Shown: in pieces, positions 20,476-29,782 of the stretch
How the letters are laid out: each line of letters opens with the position of its first letter
Position numbering within the stretch: position 1 is the stretch's first letter
Source of the DNA: Paenibacillus barcinonensis
GTDB taxonomy: Bacteria > Bacillota > Bacilli > Paenibacillales > Paenibacillaceae
DNA: 64,000 bases
Reading direction: 5' to 3'
Assembly: GCF_003217495.1 (NCBI RefSeq)
Contig: NZ_QJSW01000001.1
Coordinates: forward strand, 186,001-250,000
Notes under the pieces: generated by a model
What the model was told of the DNA's origin: nothing
Seen by the model: only the letters and a program-made list of their open reading frames with translations
Databases searched by the model: none
Made by a program: the position numbers and the translations under genes

Positions 20476-21309
20476 TTAATACAAGTTGCGAAACTGTTCG
20501 GGTGTAACCCCCTCCATTCGGCGAAAGGTGGCGACAAAATGGCTGGCATCCCGAAATCCGGCCCGAATAGCGATCTCCCTGATCGTCAAAGCTCTGCTGC
20601 CTGTCAGCATCTCTTTGGATTTGCGTATCCGTAGCAAAATAAAGTAACTGTAGGCCGTCATGCCAAAAGACTGCTTGAACAGCGTATTCAGATGTCTCGA
20701 TGAAATTCCGGTAATGCATGCCATCTGCTCCAGTCCAATGTCGGGATCATGATAATGCTGCTCCATAAATGCGAGAAGCGGAGCCAGCCTGGCTACTGCC
20801 TGCGAGATCGAGGAGCGATTGCCAGTCATACCATGTTTTTTGAGCAAAATCAAAAAACGGTACATGTCAGCCGACGCTTCAAGCCCCGATAAATCGTGGT
20901 CACTTCCGATAGAATCCAGCACATGCCTGGCATGATGATTCAGAACACTGTCCATGTCCCACTGCTGGAAAGCAGGCTCACCCAGACCAAGTGAATCGAC
21001 AATTGCAGCACACTGCGATCCGCCAAAGGTAATGTAGATCGTCTCCCACTCCTTCTGAACACGGACGTACTCATGCGGCAGATTTGGCGGAAGCAGAATA
21101 CCCGCGTTTTCCCCGAGCATTGCCGAAACTCCGGCCAGCTTGAGTTCACCTGCTCCCTTCACCGTTTGCAGCCAGTGATAATACGGGTAACCTGCGGGTC
21201 TGTAGACTTTCTCCTGATTTCCGTTATACCCGATGCTCTCGATATACAGCGGTAGCGACTGATCCCGTGGTGTCATAAAATAACGTTGATGTCGGGGCGA
21301 AATGAGCAT
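20476..21309 (-). CDS. AraC-family transcriptional regulator (cupin sensor)
   Basis: This 277-residue protein has an N-terminal cupin-like ligand domain (YYHWLQTVKGAGELKLAG; ILLPPNLPHEYVR) and a C-terminal AraC double helix-turn-helix (MACITGISSRHLNTLFKQSF; IAIRAGFRDASHFVATFRRM; ending EGVTPEQFRNLY). It is divergent from the GH42 gene with a 141-150-bp shared control region, and lies upstream of the esterase-axe2-SMP-30 genes on its own strand. It is a good candidate activator of both units. Confidence 0.93.
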   Translation of the reverse strand: MLISPRHQRYFMTPRDQSLPLYIESIGYNGNQEKVYRPAGYPYYHWLQTVKGAGELKLAGVSAMLGENAGILLPPNLPHEYVRVQKEWETIYITFGGSQCAAIVDSLGLGEPAFQQWDMDSVLNHHARHVLDSIGSDHDLSGLEASADMYRFLILLKKHGMTGNRSSISQAVARLAPLLAFMEQHYHDPDIGLEQMACITGISSRHLNTLFKQSFGMTAYSYFILLRIRKSKEMLTGSRALTIREIAIRAGFRDASHFVATFRRMEGVTPEQFRNLY

Positions 21310-21459
21310 ACAACAGCCTCCTTGAACTGAACCGTAATTACAAGCTCAATATAGTAAAATAGAGTTCCATATTCTTATATAGGTTATCACTTTTGTTATA
21401 TTTTAAAAGTTATATGCATCATATAGTATAGAATTATTCTTATACAAGAGGTGAGTGTG

Positions 21460-23490
21460 TTGATTAGCAGCAAACTGCCCAAAATGTTCTATGGAGGGGA
21501 CTACAACCCTGAACAATGGGACCATGCGACCCATCTGGAGGACCTGCGTATGTTTAAGCTGGCAGGAATTGATATCGCTACCATTAACGTTTTTTCGTGG
21601 GCGCTTATTCAGCCTGATGAAGTAACCTACAACTTTGAGGATCTGGATCAATTGATTGATCGACTGCACCAAAACGGGGTATACATCTGCCTTGCCACAA
21701 GCACAGCCGCTCATCCGGCATGGATGGCTAAAAATTACCCGGACGTGCTACGTGTAGATGCGGACGGTCGCAAACGAAAATTCGGCGGTCGGCACAACTC
21801 CTGTCCGAATAGTCCAACCTATCGCAAATACTCCGAGATCATCGCAGACAAGCTGGCAGCCCGTTACAAGGATCATGACGCTGTGCTCGTGTGGCATATC
21901 TCCAACGAATACGGCGGCGAGTGTTACTGTGAGAATTGTGAGAAGGCATTCCGCGTGTATCTCAAGAAACGTTATACGTCCATTGAACAGCTGAATAAAG
22001 CGTGGAACACCAACTTCTGGGGGCATACGTTCTATGATTGGGACGAAATTGTGCTTCCGAGCAATCTGAGCGAGCATTGGGGACACAACAGCTCCTCGTT
22101 CCAAGGCATCTCGCTGGATTACTCCCGGTTTAACTCGGACAGCCTGCTTGAATGTTATCTGCTGGAGTACAATGCCATCAAAAAGCATATTCCTGACGCC
22201 GTGGTCACAACCAACTTGATGGGCTTTTTCAAACAGCTGGACTACTTCAAATGGGCCAAATATATGGACATCGTCTCTTGGGACAGTTATCCGGGTCTTG
22301 CTACACCGGTCAGCTATACTGCAATGGCACATGATCTCATGCGTGGACTCAAGGATGGTCAGCCGTTCATGCTGATGGAACAGACACCAAGCCAGCAGAA
22401 TTGGCAGCCTTACAATTCGCTGAAACGTCCAGGTGTTATGCGATTGTGGAGTTATCAGTCCATCGCACATGGCGCGGATACCGTTATGTTCTTTCAACTG
22501 CGTCGCTCAATCGGGGCCTGCGAGAAATATCATGGCGCTGTTATCGAGCATGCCGGACATGAAAATACACGAGTGTTCCGCGAAGTAGCGCAGCTGGGCG
22601 GGGAATTGCAACGCCTTGGCGATACTACGCTCGATGCGACAGTGCAGTCCAAGGTCGCCATCGTATTTGACTGGGATAACTGGTGGGCCATTGAGAAATC
22701 AAGCGGGCCAACGATCGCGTTGAACTATGTCGAGCAAATTCACAAATATTATGCAGCCTTCTTCCGTCGAAACATTCAAGTGGATATCGTAAGTGTGGAC
22801 ACGGATATTAGCAGCTATGATTTGGTGCTTGCCCCTGTGCTTTATATGGTTAAACCAGGCTTCGCTGCCAAGCTGGAACAGTTTGTTGCTGATGGCGGCA
22901 CTTTCCTCACCACCTTCTTCAGCGGCATCGTTAACGAGCATGATCTCGTGACCACAGGCGGTTATCCAGGCGAGCTGCGAAGCCTGCTCGGCATCTGGGT
23001 TGAGGAGATTGATGCGCTATTGCCTGAACAGAAAAACAGCATCGTAATGAAAGAATCCTTCGGTACACTTACTGGGGCTTATGAATGTGGCATGCTCTGC
23101 GACCTGTTACATAGCGAAGGTGCCGATGTTATTGCCGAGTATGGAGAAGACTTCTATAAAGGTATGCCTGCGCTTACCCGCAACGTATATGGTCAAGGAG
23201 AAGCCTGGTATGTAGCCACAGACCCGGATGACATGTTCCTTGACGGTTTGCTGGGTGAGCTGACAGCAGCCAAACATATACAACCTTTGCTGGAAACCCC
23301 GCAAGGTGTAGAGGTGAGCGCCCGCACCAAAAGCGGCAGCTCCTATCTGTTTGTCATGAATCATAATTCGTCTGCACAATCCTATGATCTGGGCGAAGCT
23401 AAAGTGCGTGAGCTGTTAACAGGCCAACATTATACAGGCCCTACTGAAATCGAGGCACGCGGCGTGCACATATTGGAATGGACCACTTAA
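21460..23490 (+). CDS. Beta-galactosidase, glycoside hydrolase family 42
   Basis: The 676-residue cytoplasmic enzyme has a TIM barrel starting FYGGDYNPEQWDH, with acid/base Glu150 in WHISNEYGGE and nucleophile Glu307 in FMLMEQTPSQQNW (numbering from the TTG at 21460). The four-cysteine zinc site of the family is complete: Cys115, then CYCENC at 155-160. A trimerisation domain (about 390-610) and a small C-terminal domain follow. The start is uncertain: GTG 21451, GTG 21457 and TTG 21460 are in frame; AAGAGGTGAG fits the TTG best. GH42 enzymes often act on galactan- or arabinogalactan-derived galacto-oligosaccharides, or on galactosylated xyloglucan fragments. It is divergent from an AraC gene that may control it. 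Confidence 0.95.
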   Translation: MISSKLPKMFYGGDYNPEQWDHATHLEDLRMFKLAGIDIATINVFSWALIQPDEVTYNFEDLDQLIDRLHQNGVYICLATSTAAHPAWMAKNYPDVLRVDADGRKRKFGGRHNSCPNSPTYRKYSEIIADKLAARYKDHDAVLVWHISNEYGGECYCENCEKAFRVYLKKRYTSIEQLNKAWNTNFWGHTFYDWDEIVLPSNLSEHWGHNSSSFQGISLDYSRFNSDSLLECYLLEYNAIKKHIPDAVVTTNLMGFFKQLDYFKWAKYMDIVSWDSYPGLATPVSYTAMAHDLMRGLKDGQPFMLMEQTPSQQNWQPYNSLKRPGVMRLWSYQSIAHGADTVMFFQLRRSIGACEKYHGAVIEHAGHENTRVFREVAQLGGELQRLGDTTLDATVQSKVAIVFDWDNWWAIEKSSGPTIALNYVEQIHKYYAAFFRRNIQVDIVSVDTDISSYDLVLAPVLYMVKPGFAAKLEQFVADGGTFLTTFFSGIVNEHDLVTTGGYPGELRSLLGIWVEEIDALLPEQKNSIVMKESFGTLTGAYECGMLCDLLHSEGADVIAEYGEDFYKGMPALTRNVYGQGEAWYVATDPDDMFLDGLLGELTAAKHIQPLLETPQGVEVSARTKSGSSYLFVMNHNSSAQSYDLGEAKVRELLTGQHYTGPTEIEARGVHILEWTT

Positions 23491-23556
23491 CAAACGGTTT
23501 ATGAAGAATATGGTGATTTTGCTGGCTGTGTTCGACACCAATGCTTTTGGCCTGAA

Positions 23557-23611
23557 CAAACCAACAACCGGATGTCTGCTTGTATGCAGACAATCCGGTT
23601 GTTGGTTTGAT
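23557..23611. terminator. Long bidirectional hairpin between GH42 and uxaA
   Basis: ACAAACCAACAACCGGA/TGTCTGC pairs with GCAGACA/TCCGGTTGTTGGTTT around a 5-nt loop. It lies between two convergent genes, so it can end both transcripts, although the U run is short. Confidence 0.75.
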
Positions 23612-23653
23612 TTATTATAATCGTCATCATTGCTATAAAGTTGAACTATTCAT

Positions 23654-25168
23654 TTACAGAATAACTCCGTCCTTGAAGATAGCAATCTCGCGGAAACCAT
23701 GCTGCTCACTGAGTGTATTCGCACGCCCTGAAGCAATGTCAATAATCTGAGTGAATAATTGCAGCTTGACCTCATCCATGGATTGGCCTTCGAGCAGCTG
23801 GCCTGCGTTAAAGTCGATCCAATGTTTTTTGCGTTTCGCCAGATCAGATTGTGTCGCAATTTTCAGTGTAGGTACTGGACCACCAAAAGGTGTGCCGCGG
23901 CCTGTTGTAAAGAGCACAATATGCGCTCCCGCTGCAGATAATGCCGTCACCGAAACCAGGTCATTGCCCGGTGCCTCTACAATGTTCAGACCGGTTTTGG
24001 TCACTCGTTTACCGTATCTTAATACATCGACGACCGAGGAGCGTCCTCCCTTTTGCGTACAGCCGAGTGATTTCTCTTCCAATGTTGTAATACCGCCTGC
24101 CTTATTGCCCGGTGAAGGATTTTCATAGATGTTCTGACCATGATTCACAAAGTATTGCTTGAAGCCATTTACCAGGTCTACCAGATCATTAAACACATGC
24201 TCATCCGCTGCACGATTCATCAGAATCGTCTCCGCTCCAAACATCTCGGGTACCTCTGTCAAAATTGCCGTTCCTCCGGCAGCAACGAGCAGATCAGCAA
24301 CAGAACCTACGAGCGGATTCGCTGTAATCCCGGATAACCCGTCCGATCCCCCGCATTTCAGACCAATTTTGAGTTTACTTAGCGGCAGCGGCTGACGTTG
24401 CTCTTGCTCGGCCATCTCGACCAGCTCTTCCATTAAACGCAGTCCCTCCTCAAGCTCATCCTCGGTCTCCTGCGCTTTAAGAAAACGTACCTTCTCCCGA
24501 TATTCAGAAGCAATACATTCGCGGAACTGATCCACTTGGTTATTTTCGCATCCCAGACCGATGACAAGCACACCTCCGGCATTCGGATGCTCCACAAGTG
24601 AGGCTAACAGCTGCTGGGTGTATTTCAAGTCATCTCCAAGCTGGGAACATCCGAATGGATGTGGAAAATGGTACACACCGTCAATACGGCTGCCAAACTG
24701 GGCCTGCCCCATACGGGCCAGGGCTTCACACACCTTGTTGATACATCCAACGGTATTTACAATCCAGATCTCATTGCGAATCCCCGCTTCGCCATTCGGG
24801 CGCAAATACCCATCGAAGGAGCGCAGATGCTCAGGCGGCATATCCATAGGGGCTTTTTGTCCAGGCTGATATTCGTACTCAAGCAGTCCGTGCAGCCCTG
24901 TCTTCAGATTGTGGCTGTGTATCCAGCTGCCCTGCATAATCGGCTCCTGGGCGATACCGATGGAAAAGCCGTATTTCATTACATCCGCACCTTGTGCGAG
25001 GTCATGTACTGCAATTTTATGTCCTTTGGGCACATCGTGCAGCAGAGCAAATGCTACACCGTCCGGCAGAACAATTTGTTCTCCCTTCACATAGTCCCGA
25101 AGTGCTATGATGACATCATCCTGCGGCTGGATTGCAATCCAGTCATTCATTGTCGTGGTCGTACTCAT
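23654..25168 (-). CDS. uxaA: Altronate dehydratase
   Basis: UxaA converts D-altronate to 2-keto-3-deoxygluconate in galacturonate catabolism. The 504-residue protein has an N-terminal SAF-like part (ALRDYVKGEQI, DVPKGHKIAVHDL) and the C-terminal dehydratase part with NTVGCINKV, LKCGGSDGLSGITANPLVG, VPEMFGAE and SPGNKAGGITTLEEKSLGC. Its ATG overlaps the uxaB stop in an ATGA, so the two genes are coupled. The isomerase gene uxaC and the kinase and aldolase for the later steps are not in this window. Confidence 0.95.
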   Translation of the reverse strand: MSTTTTMNDWIAIQPQDDVIIALRDYVKGEQIVLPDGVAFALLHDVPKGHKIAVHDLAQGADVMKYGFSIGIAQEPIMQGSWIHSHNLKTGLHGLLEYEYQPGQKAPMDMPPEHLRSFDGYLRPNGEAGIRNEIWIVNTVGCINKVCEALARMGQAQFGSRIDGVYHFPHPFGCSQLGDDLKYTQQLLASLVEHPNAGGVLVIGLGCENNQVDQFRECIASEYREKVRFLKAQETEDELEEGLRLMEELVEMAEQEQRQPLPLSKLKIGLKCGGSDGLSGITANPLVGSVADLLVAAGGTAILTEVPEMFGAETILMNRAADEHVFNDLVDLVNGFKQYFVNHGQNIYENPSPGNKAGGITTLEEKSLGCTQKGGRSSVVDVLRYGKRVTKTGLNIVEAPGNDLVSVTALSAAGAHIVLFTTGRGTPFGGPVPTLKIATQSDLAKRKKHWIDFNAGQLLEGQSMDEVKLQLFTQIIDIASGRANTLSEQHGFREIAIFKDGVIL

Positions 25169-26685
25169 TTCGCTTCACCTTCCAGTTTACCGATTTCATG
25201 CACAAGCGCTGCACGCAGCCCTTCTTTTTCATTCAAATTCTCTCCCCAGACTCCTGCATCAGACAATACGGCAGCAACCCTGTTCTCCAGTTCAGTTGTC
25301 GCTGTGCCACTCAGACTGTCATACCCGTTCCAGTGAGCAGCCAGCGCCTTGAGCACATCAGGATCATCCCGCAAGGAAATCATCTCACCATTCAACAGCC
25401 GAGCCTTGTATCCGTCCTCTGTTTGAATCGGACGATACAAGTACAGGAAGCCCGATAAGCCCTGCACCAACCGTTCAGGCCAGCTTCCCTGATTTTGTTC
25501 ATAAGCCAGAAGAGTCGGCAACACACGCACCTTGATTTTGCCAACGGTATTTAAGGCAATGTCCTGCAGCTTGTGATCAATATAGGGATTCAGGAAGCGC
25601 TCGAACACTTCTTCTGCATACTGCTCAAGTCCAAGCTCGGGCATATCCAGGGCAGGCACGATCTCTTCGAGCACCGCCTCCCTGATCCATGAGCTGAACT
25701 GTGGGTCTTCCATCGTTTCTCTGACATGCTGCTTGCCCCGAAGCAAGCCAAGGGAGGACATGAGCGTATGTGAACCGTTCAGAATGCGGACCTTCCGCAG
25801 CTGATAAGGCTTCAAATCTTTGACCCAGTGCACGTTTAGCCCAGCCTGCTTGAGCGGAAGCCTCTTGTCCAATGACTCCTCACCCTGGATCGCCCAGAAG
25901 TGATAAGGCTCTGCCGTATTAATTAACTGGTCCTCGTATCCCCAGCGATCTGCAAGCTCCTCTGCTTCCTTCTGTGTCGGTGCACCCGTCACAATGCGAT
26001 CCACCAGATTGTTCAGGAACAAATTATGATGCTCGATCCACGAACGGAAGCTGTCGGAATATCCGAAATCCTCACTGTGACGAAGCACGCAGCTCCGCAA
26101 TACATCTCCATTGCCCTCCAGCAGCTCACATGGGAGATGGATCAGACCTCGCGTCGGATCTCCACCAAATCGTACATATCTCTGATGCAGGAAAACCGTC
26201 AATTTACCAGGAAAGGACTGTACCGGCTCACCTGGGACATAGTCAGACGCGAAATATTTCAACCCGGATTCGGTTGTATTCGAGATGACAAACTCAAGCG
26301 ACGGCAGCTCCGCCAGCTCCAGAAACGTCTGCCATTCCTCGTATGGATTAATATATTGTGAAAAAACAGACACCATTTCTGTACGCTCTACACGCTTCCC
26401 ATCCGACAGCCCACGCGTAATCATCGTATATAATCCATCCTGATCACGAATTTGCTCCAGCTTGGCCTTCCCGCCGGGCCGCGGCTGCGTCACAGCTACA
26501 CTGCCATGAAACTTGCCCTGCCTTGCGCTCTCATGCAGCATCCAGTCTGCGAAACCTCGTAAAAAATTCCCTTCCCCGATCTGCAATACCTTGACGGGAC
26601 GTTCCATCATTTCTTTACATTTGCGCTGACTATCATTGCCGAGCAAATGCAGCTTTAACCTTGGCCGCTTCGTGCTTGCAGACAT
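25165..26685 (-). CDS. uxaB: Tagaturonate reductase (altronate oxidoreductase)
   Basis: UxaB reduces D-tagaturonate to D-altronate with NADH, just before UxaA. The protein is a long-chain mannitol-dehydrogenase-family member: N-terminal Rossmann block VLQIGEGNFLRGFADWML, then FVISNTTESG, LPCELLEGNG, and the family signature around VKDLKPYQLRKVRILNGSHT. The family usually has about 480-500 residues, as here. I prefer the second ATG (26685), for which GAGGTGA lies at good spacing; the first ATG (26691) is too close. It is the first gene of the uxaBA operon, with a cre-like site about 65 bp upstream. Confidence 0.95.
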   Translation of the reverse strand: MSASTKRPRLKLHLLGNDSQRKCKEMMERPVKVLQIGEGNFLRGFADWMLHESARQGKFHGSVAVTQPRPGGKAKLEQIRDQDGLYTMITRGLSDGKRVERTEMVSVFSQYINPYEEWQTFLELAELPSLEFVISNTTESGLKYFASDYVPGEPVQSFPGKLTVFLHQRYVRFGGDPTRGLIHLPCELLEGNGDVLRSCVLRHSEDFGYSDSFRSWIEHHNLFLNNLVDRIVTGAPTQKEAEELADRWGYEDQLINTAEPYHFWAIQGEESLDKRLPLKQAGLNVHWVKDLKPYQLRKVRILNGSHTLMSSLGLLRGKQHVRETMEDPQFSSWIREAVLEEIVPALDMPELGLEQYAEEVFERFLNPYIDHKLQDIALNTVGKIKVRVLPTLLAYEQNQGSWPERLVQGLSGFLYLYRPIQTEDGYKARLLNGEMISLRDDPDVLKALAAHWNGYDSLSGTATTELENRVAAVLSDAGVWGENLNEKEGLRAALVHEIGKLEGEAK

Positions 26686-26749
26686 GGACATTCACCTCAC
26701 CGATTATTTGTAAACCCAGAATGCACATCAAAAGCTGTCATCCTTTTAT

Positions 26750-26763
26750 TGTAAACGCTTTAA
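26750..26763 (-). promoter_or_regulatory. CcpA cre-like site upstream of uxaBA
   Basis: TGTAAACGCTTTAA matches TGWAANCGNTNWCA at 13 of 14 positions. It lies between the divergent uxaB and AraC genes and could affect either. Confidence 0.5.
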
Positions 26764-26879
26764 ATTCATTGTATCATCAATAAAAGGAAATTAAATTGCT
26801 TATTTTGCGTTAAATGTACTCTTTCATGACTAGAATTCATATCTCACCAGAGACATTTGTCTCCAAAAGGAGTATTTTT

Positions 26880-27764
26880 ATGAAGCACTCACCTGTACGC
26901 ACTACCATACAGACCGATTCTGGCATCCCCCTGCGGCTCGTCTATAGTGACACCAAATCCCCCCAAAATGAGCTGCCTGATCACCTCCATGACTGGCATG
27001 AAATTATTTATGTCTACCGGGGACAAGGCAGTATTTTTATTGATACGGGTCTTGAAGAGATGCAAGAGGGTGATCTCTTCCTCATTCCAGGTAGCACGGT
27101 GCACCGTGCTTTGCCGGATGCAGGTAATCCCGTCACTTCGTCAGCACTGTTTTTCAGCCCCGGACTGCTGTTTTCGTCTGCCGGAGGCATGTCCTCTGCG
27201 CTGCTGCATCCATTCGAGCGCTGCCGTAAACGGCGAGTATACAAGAGACATCTTAACAAAGACGAGCGTGCACAAGTGTCTGCATTAATTGATGACATTC
27301 ATGCCGAATTCCAGCTAGACCATCATCTGAGTGCTCACGCAGCACAATTGCGTCTACAGTTACTGCTCATCTTTCTGGAACGGCTGGAAGCAGAGTCCGT
27401 TGCCGGACCGGTTCATACTAAAGCATCACTCCCGGCTCCATCCTGGCTTTCATCTACACTGTCCAACATTGATCATAAACTGAGAAGCGGCTTATCCTTA
27501 CCCGAGCTTGCGCAGCAAGCGGCGGTTTCTCCTGCACACTTTAGCCGTGCCTTCAAACGTTATACCGGGATGACGCTAACGGACTACGTGTTAGCTCGCA
27601 GGGTAATTATGGCGAAAGAACACCTTGTGCAAGGGGATGCCACGATGGCGGCGGTTGCAGATGCCTGCGGCTTTGAGAGCCTTCCTCATTTTTACAGACA
27701 GTTCAAAAAACTGACGGGTACGACCCCTGCCGCCTACCGGAGAGCGATGATTCGTAATCGTTAA
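26880..27764 (+). CDS. AraC-family transcriptional regulator (cupin sensor), divergent from uxaBA
   Basis: I place the start at the ATG at 26880, with AAAAGGAG 8 nt upstream; an earlier in-frame ATG at 26814 lacks a site. The N-terminal cupin domain (DHLHDWHEIIYVYRGQGSIF; GDLFLIPGSTVHRAL) is followed by a linker and an AraC double helix-turn-helix (LAQQAAVSPAHFSRAFKRYT; DACGFESLPHFYRQFKKLTG; ending TPAAYRR). The divergent position makes uxaBA its most likely target, with a uronate as possible effector. Confidence 0.93.
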   Translation: MKHSPVRTTIQTDSGIPLRLVYSDTKSPQNELPDHLHDWHEIIYVYRGQGSIFIDTGLEEMQEGDLFLIPGSTVHRALPDAGNPVTSSALFFSPGLLFSSAGGMSSALLHPFERCRKRRVYKRHLNKDERAQVSALIDDIHAEFQLDHHLSAHAAQLRLQLLLIFLERLEAESVAGPVHTKASLPAPSWLSSTLSNIDHKLRSGLSLPELAQQAAVSPAHFSRAFKRYTGMTLTDYVLARRVIMAKEHLVQGDATMAAVADACGFESLPHFYRQFKKLTGTTPAAYRRAMIRNR

Positions 27765-27852
27765 TATGCATTCACACTTTATTCGGAGGTAATATATGGT
27801 ATGATAATCAAGGCTTACGCAAAACGATCAAATTGTTACTGGAGTTGAATTT

Positions 27853-28530
27853 GTGATTATTAAATTCCTTATTTTCGGTCTGCTTTGGCAGATCATCGGC
27901 AATCCATTCCTTGCCATTCTCATTCTGCTCGTCATTCTGTATGTTCTGGACCGGCGCTTTGTAGGTGTATTCCCAAGCTTCACCAAGCCGCTGAAACGTA
28001 TGCGGAACATATCGCGACTGAAGCAGCAGCTTGCGCTAAACCCTAACGAAGTGTCTTCCAAGCTGGAGCTCGCCCGATTGCTGATCGAACGTAAACGTTA
28101 CAGTGAAGCACATGCTTATTTGCTTGAACTGGAGCGTCCCTATGAGCAGTCGGCGGAATACTGGGACGCGTTAGGCACAACCGAGCTATATCTGGGAAAC
28201 ACAGCGGAAGGCGAACGTCATATTTTACACGCACTGGAGATTAACCCGAGAGTAAAATACGGGCAGCCTTATCTTACTCTTGCAACAGCTTTCAAGGATA
28301 CAGATCGCGACAAAGCACTTCACTATGTGCAGCAATTTCAGGAGATTCACTCCTCCTCCAGCGAGGCCTTTTATCTGCTCGGTTCCGTCTATCGTTCACT
28401 GGGACGTATGGATGATACCAAGCAGGCCTATGATCAATGCCTGAATGTGTATCGTTCCTTACCTAGATATAAGAAACGTCAGGAACGGCGCTGGGCTGTT
28501 CGCAGCTGGTTCCGTAAGATGACGATATAA
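27853..28530 (+). CDS. Membrane-anchored TPR-repeat protein
   Basis: The 225-residue protein begins with a hydrophobic segment (about residues 5-31), followed by an amphipathic link and about four tetratricopeptide repeats: NPNEVSSKLELARLLIERKR, EYWDALGTTELYLGNTAEGE, KYGQPYLTLATAFKDTDRDK and SEAFYLLGSVYRSLGRMDDT. Such proteins scaffold other proteins at the membrane; no partner is evident here. The start is a GTG with GGAG upstream. It is a single gene that ends at a bidirectional terminator. Confidence 0.85.
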   Translation: MIIKFLIFGLLWQIIGNPFLAILILLVILYVLDRRFVGVFPSFTKPLKRMRNISRLKQQLALNPNEVSSKLELARLLIERKRYSEAHAYLLELERPYEQSAEYWDALGTTELYLGNTAEGERHILHALEINPRVKYGQPYLTLATAFKDTDRDKALHYVQQFQEIHSSSSEAFYLLGSVYRSLGRMDDTKQAYDQCLNVYRSLPRYKKRQERRWAVRSWFRKMTI

Positions 28531-28567
28531 CTTCCTGACATCCGATATCTCAAAACTTGAACACATA

Positions 28568-28620
28568 CAAAATGCACTGGCCCCTGCCCATTAACGGCGC
28601 AGCGAACCAGTGCACTTTTA
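28568..28620. terminator. Bidirectional terminator between the TPR and phosphotransferase genes
   Basis: AAAATGCACTGG and CCAGTGCACTTTT pair around a loop of about 30 nt between two convergent genes. Confidence 0.7.
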
Positions 28621-28630
28621 TTAATAATGA

Positions 28631-29686
28631 TTATTCGGTTAACAGTGTTCGTAACTGCCGCTCGTTCAGCCGCATCCAGTCCATTCGCTGCTTCAGCTTC
28701 ACAATCTGCTCTACAGCGACTCGAGGCTCGTCTGTTCCTTCCATCATGCGGCTGATAAAATGCATCACCACGTCCAGACTCCGCAGCAGAATCAAGTGAG
28801 GGATCGCTCTCAGCTCCTGAGCTGTAAGTTCCACCTTTTCCCGGAATCCCTCAACCAGTCTGGCCTGCGCCTTCCACATCCAGGCTTCACTCTTGTCCAT
28901 TGTCAGCATGTCAGACATCGGAACCGCCAGCTCCATCACTCGCAGATCCCATGTGGCAAATTCGAAATCCAGAATTGCACAGATGCGTCCTTGTGAATCA
29001 GCCAGCACGTTCGAGGCGTTCACATCTCCATGTACAAGCTGGTGCGGCAACTGATCCATGCCCCGCAATGCTTCAAAAAGACCCGGAAGTTCCTCCCGTA
29101 GCTGTGCCAGTTGGGCAGCACAAGCAGTCAGTGTCTCCGGCGGCGAAGCACACAGCTCCATTAGCCTGGACGGTGAACAGAGCGGATAGGCCTCATCAAT
29201 CCGATAATATGGTGGATAGACCGGCTCGGACTTCAGATCCAGCTTGGCGAGCGATGAAGATAAATGGCCGGCTGCACGCCCCAATTGCAGTAGCTGATCC
29301 GCTTGCTCCCATAAGGGATTGACACCTTCAAGATAGTGAAACAATGTCACTATTTTGGTTCTGCCTTCAGCATCAGCCTGAACCACCTGATACGTCTTAT
29401 GATTCTTGACAGATACAACAGGTCTAGGCGAATCCAATTTAAAATCCGTATGCCGCAGTGCAGTAAGCACGCCATGTTCAAAGGCTATTTTGGCTTGGTC
29501 ATTATGTGTTTCATATTGTCTCATCATATAAGTTGCTCCATTTGTATGAAGCATGAAGGTGGAATTATTCATACCCCCTTCACTACGCTTACCCTGCCAC
29601 CCCGATGTTATCCCGTATAAGGTCAACACGTTAGAGATTAATTGCTGTTCGGTCAAAGAAAGACCCTTGTTCTGGAAGTCAGACAC
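28631..29686 (-). CDS. Aminoglycoside-phosphotransferase-family kinase (small-molecule kinase, target unknown)
   Basis: This 351-residue protein has the APH/choline-kinase fold: an N-terminal lobe with a Gly-rich loop near GGMNNSTFMLHT, and a catalytic loop HGDVNASNVLADSQG followed by the metal site ILDFEFATWDLRVMELA. Relatives include homoserine kinase type II, CotS-like spore-coat kinases and choline kinases. The substrate cannot be told from sequence. The start is a GTG with AGAGGGG upstream. It stands alone. Confidence 0.85.
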   Translation of the reverse strand: MSDFQNKGLSLTEQQLISNVLTLYGITSGWQGKRSEGGMNNSTFMLHTNGATYMMRQYETHNDQAKIAFEHGVLTALRHTDFKLDSPRPVVSVKNHKTYQVVQADAEGRTKIVTLFHYLEGVNPLWEQADQLLQLGRAAGHLSSSLAKLDLKSEPVYPPYYRIDEAYPLCSPSRLMELCASPPETLTACAAQLAQLREELPGLFEALRGMDQLPHQLVHGDVNASNVLADSQGRICAILDFEFATWDLRVMELAVPMSDMLTMDKSEAWMWKAQARLVEGFREKVELTAQELRAIPHLILLRSLDVVMHFISRMMEGTDEPRVAVEQIVKLKQRMDWMRLNERQLRTLLTE

Positions 29687-29782
29687 CTTTGTAACCCCTC
29701 TGTTCCGATGATTTGAAATATACCTCTCATCATATCGGAACTCCGATCACAGGTCTAGCCTTGTGTAACCTCCACATTTCCG

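Noticed and set aside
21748..22497. Minus-strand frame of 249 codons inside the GH42 gene
   Set aside because: Antisense to conserved GH42 active-site blocks; no domain or start signal.
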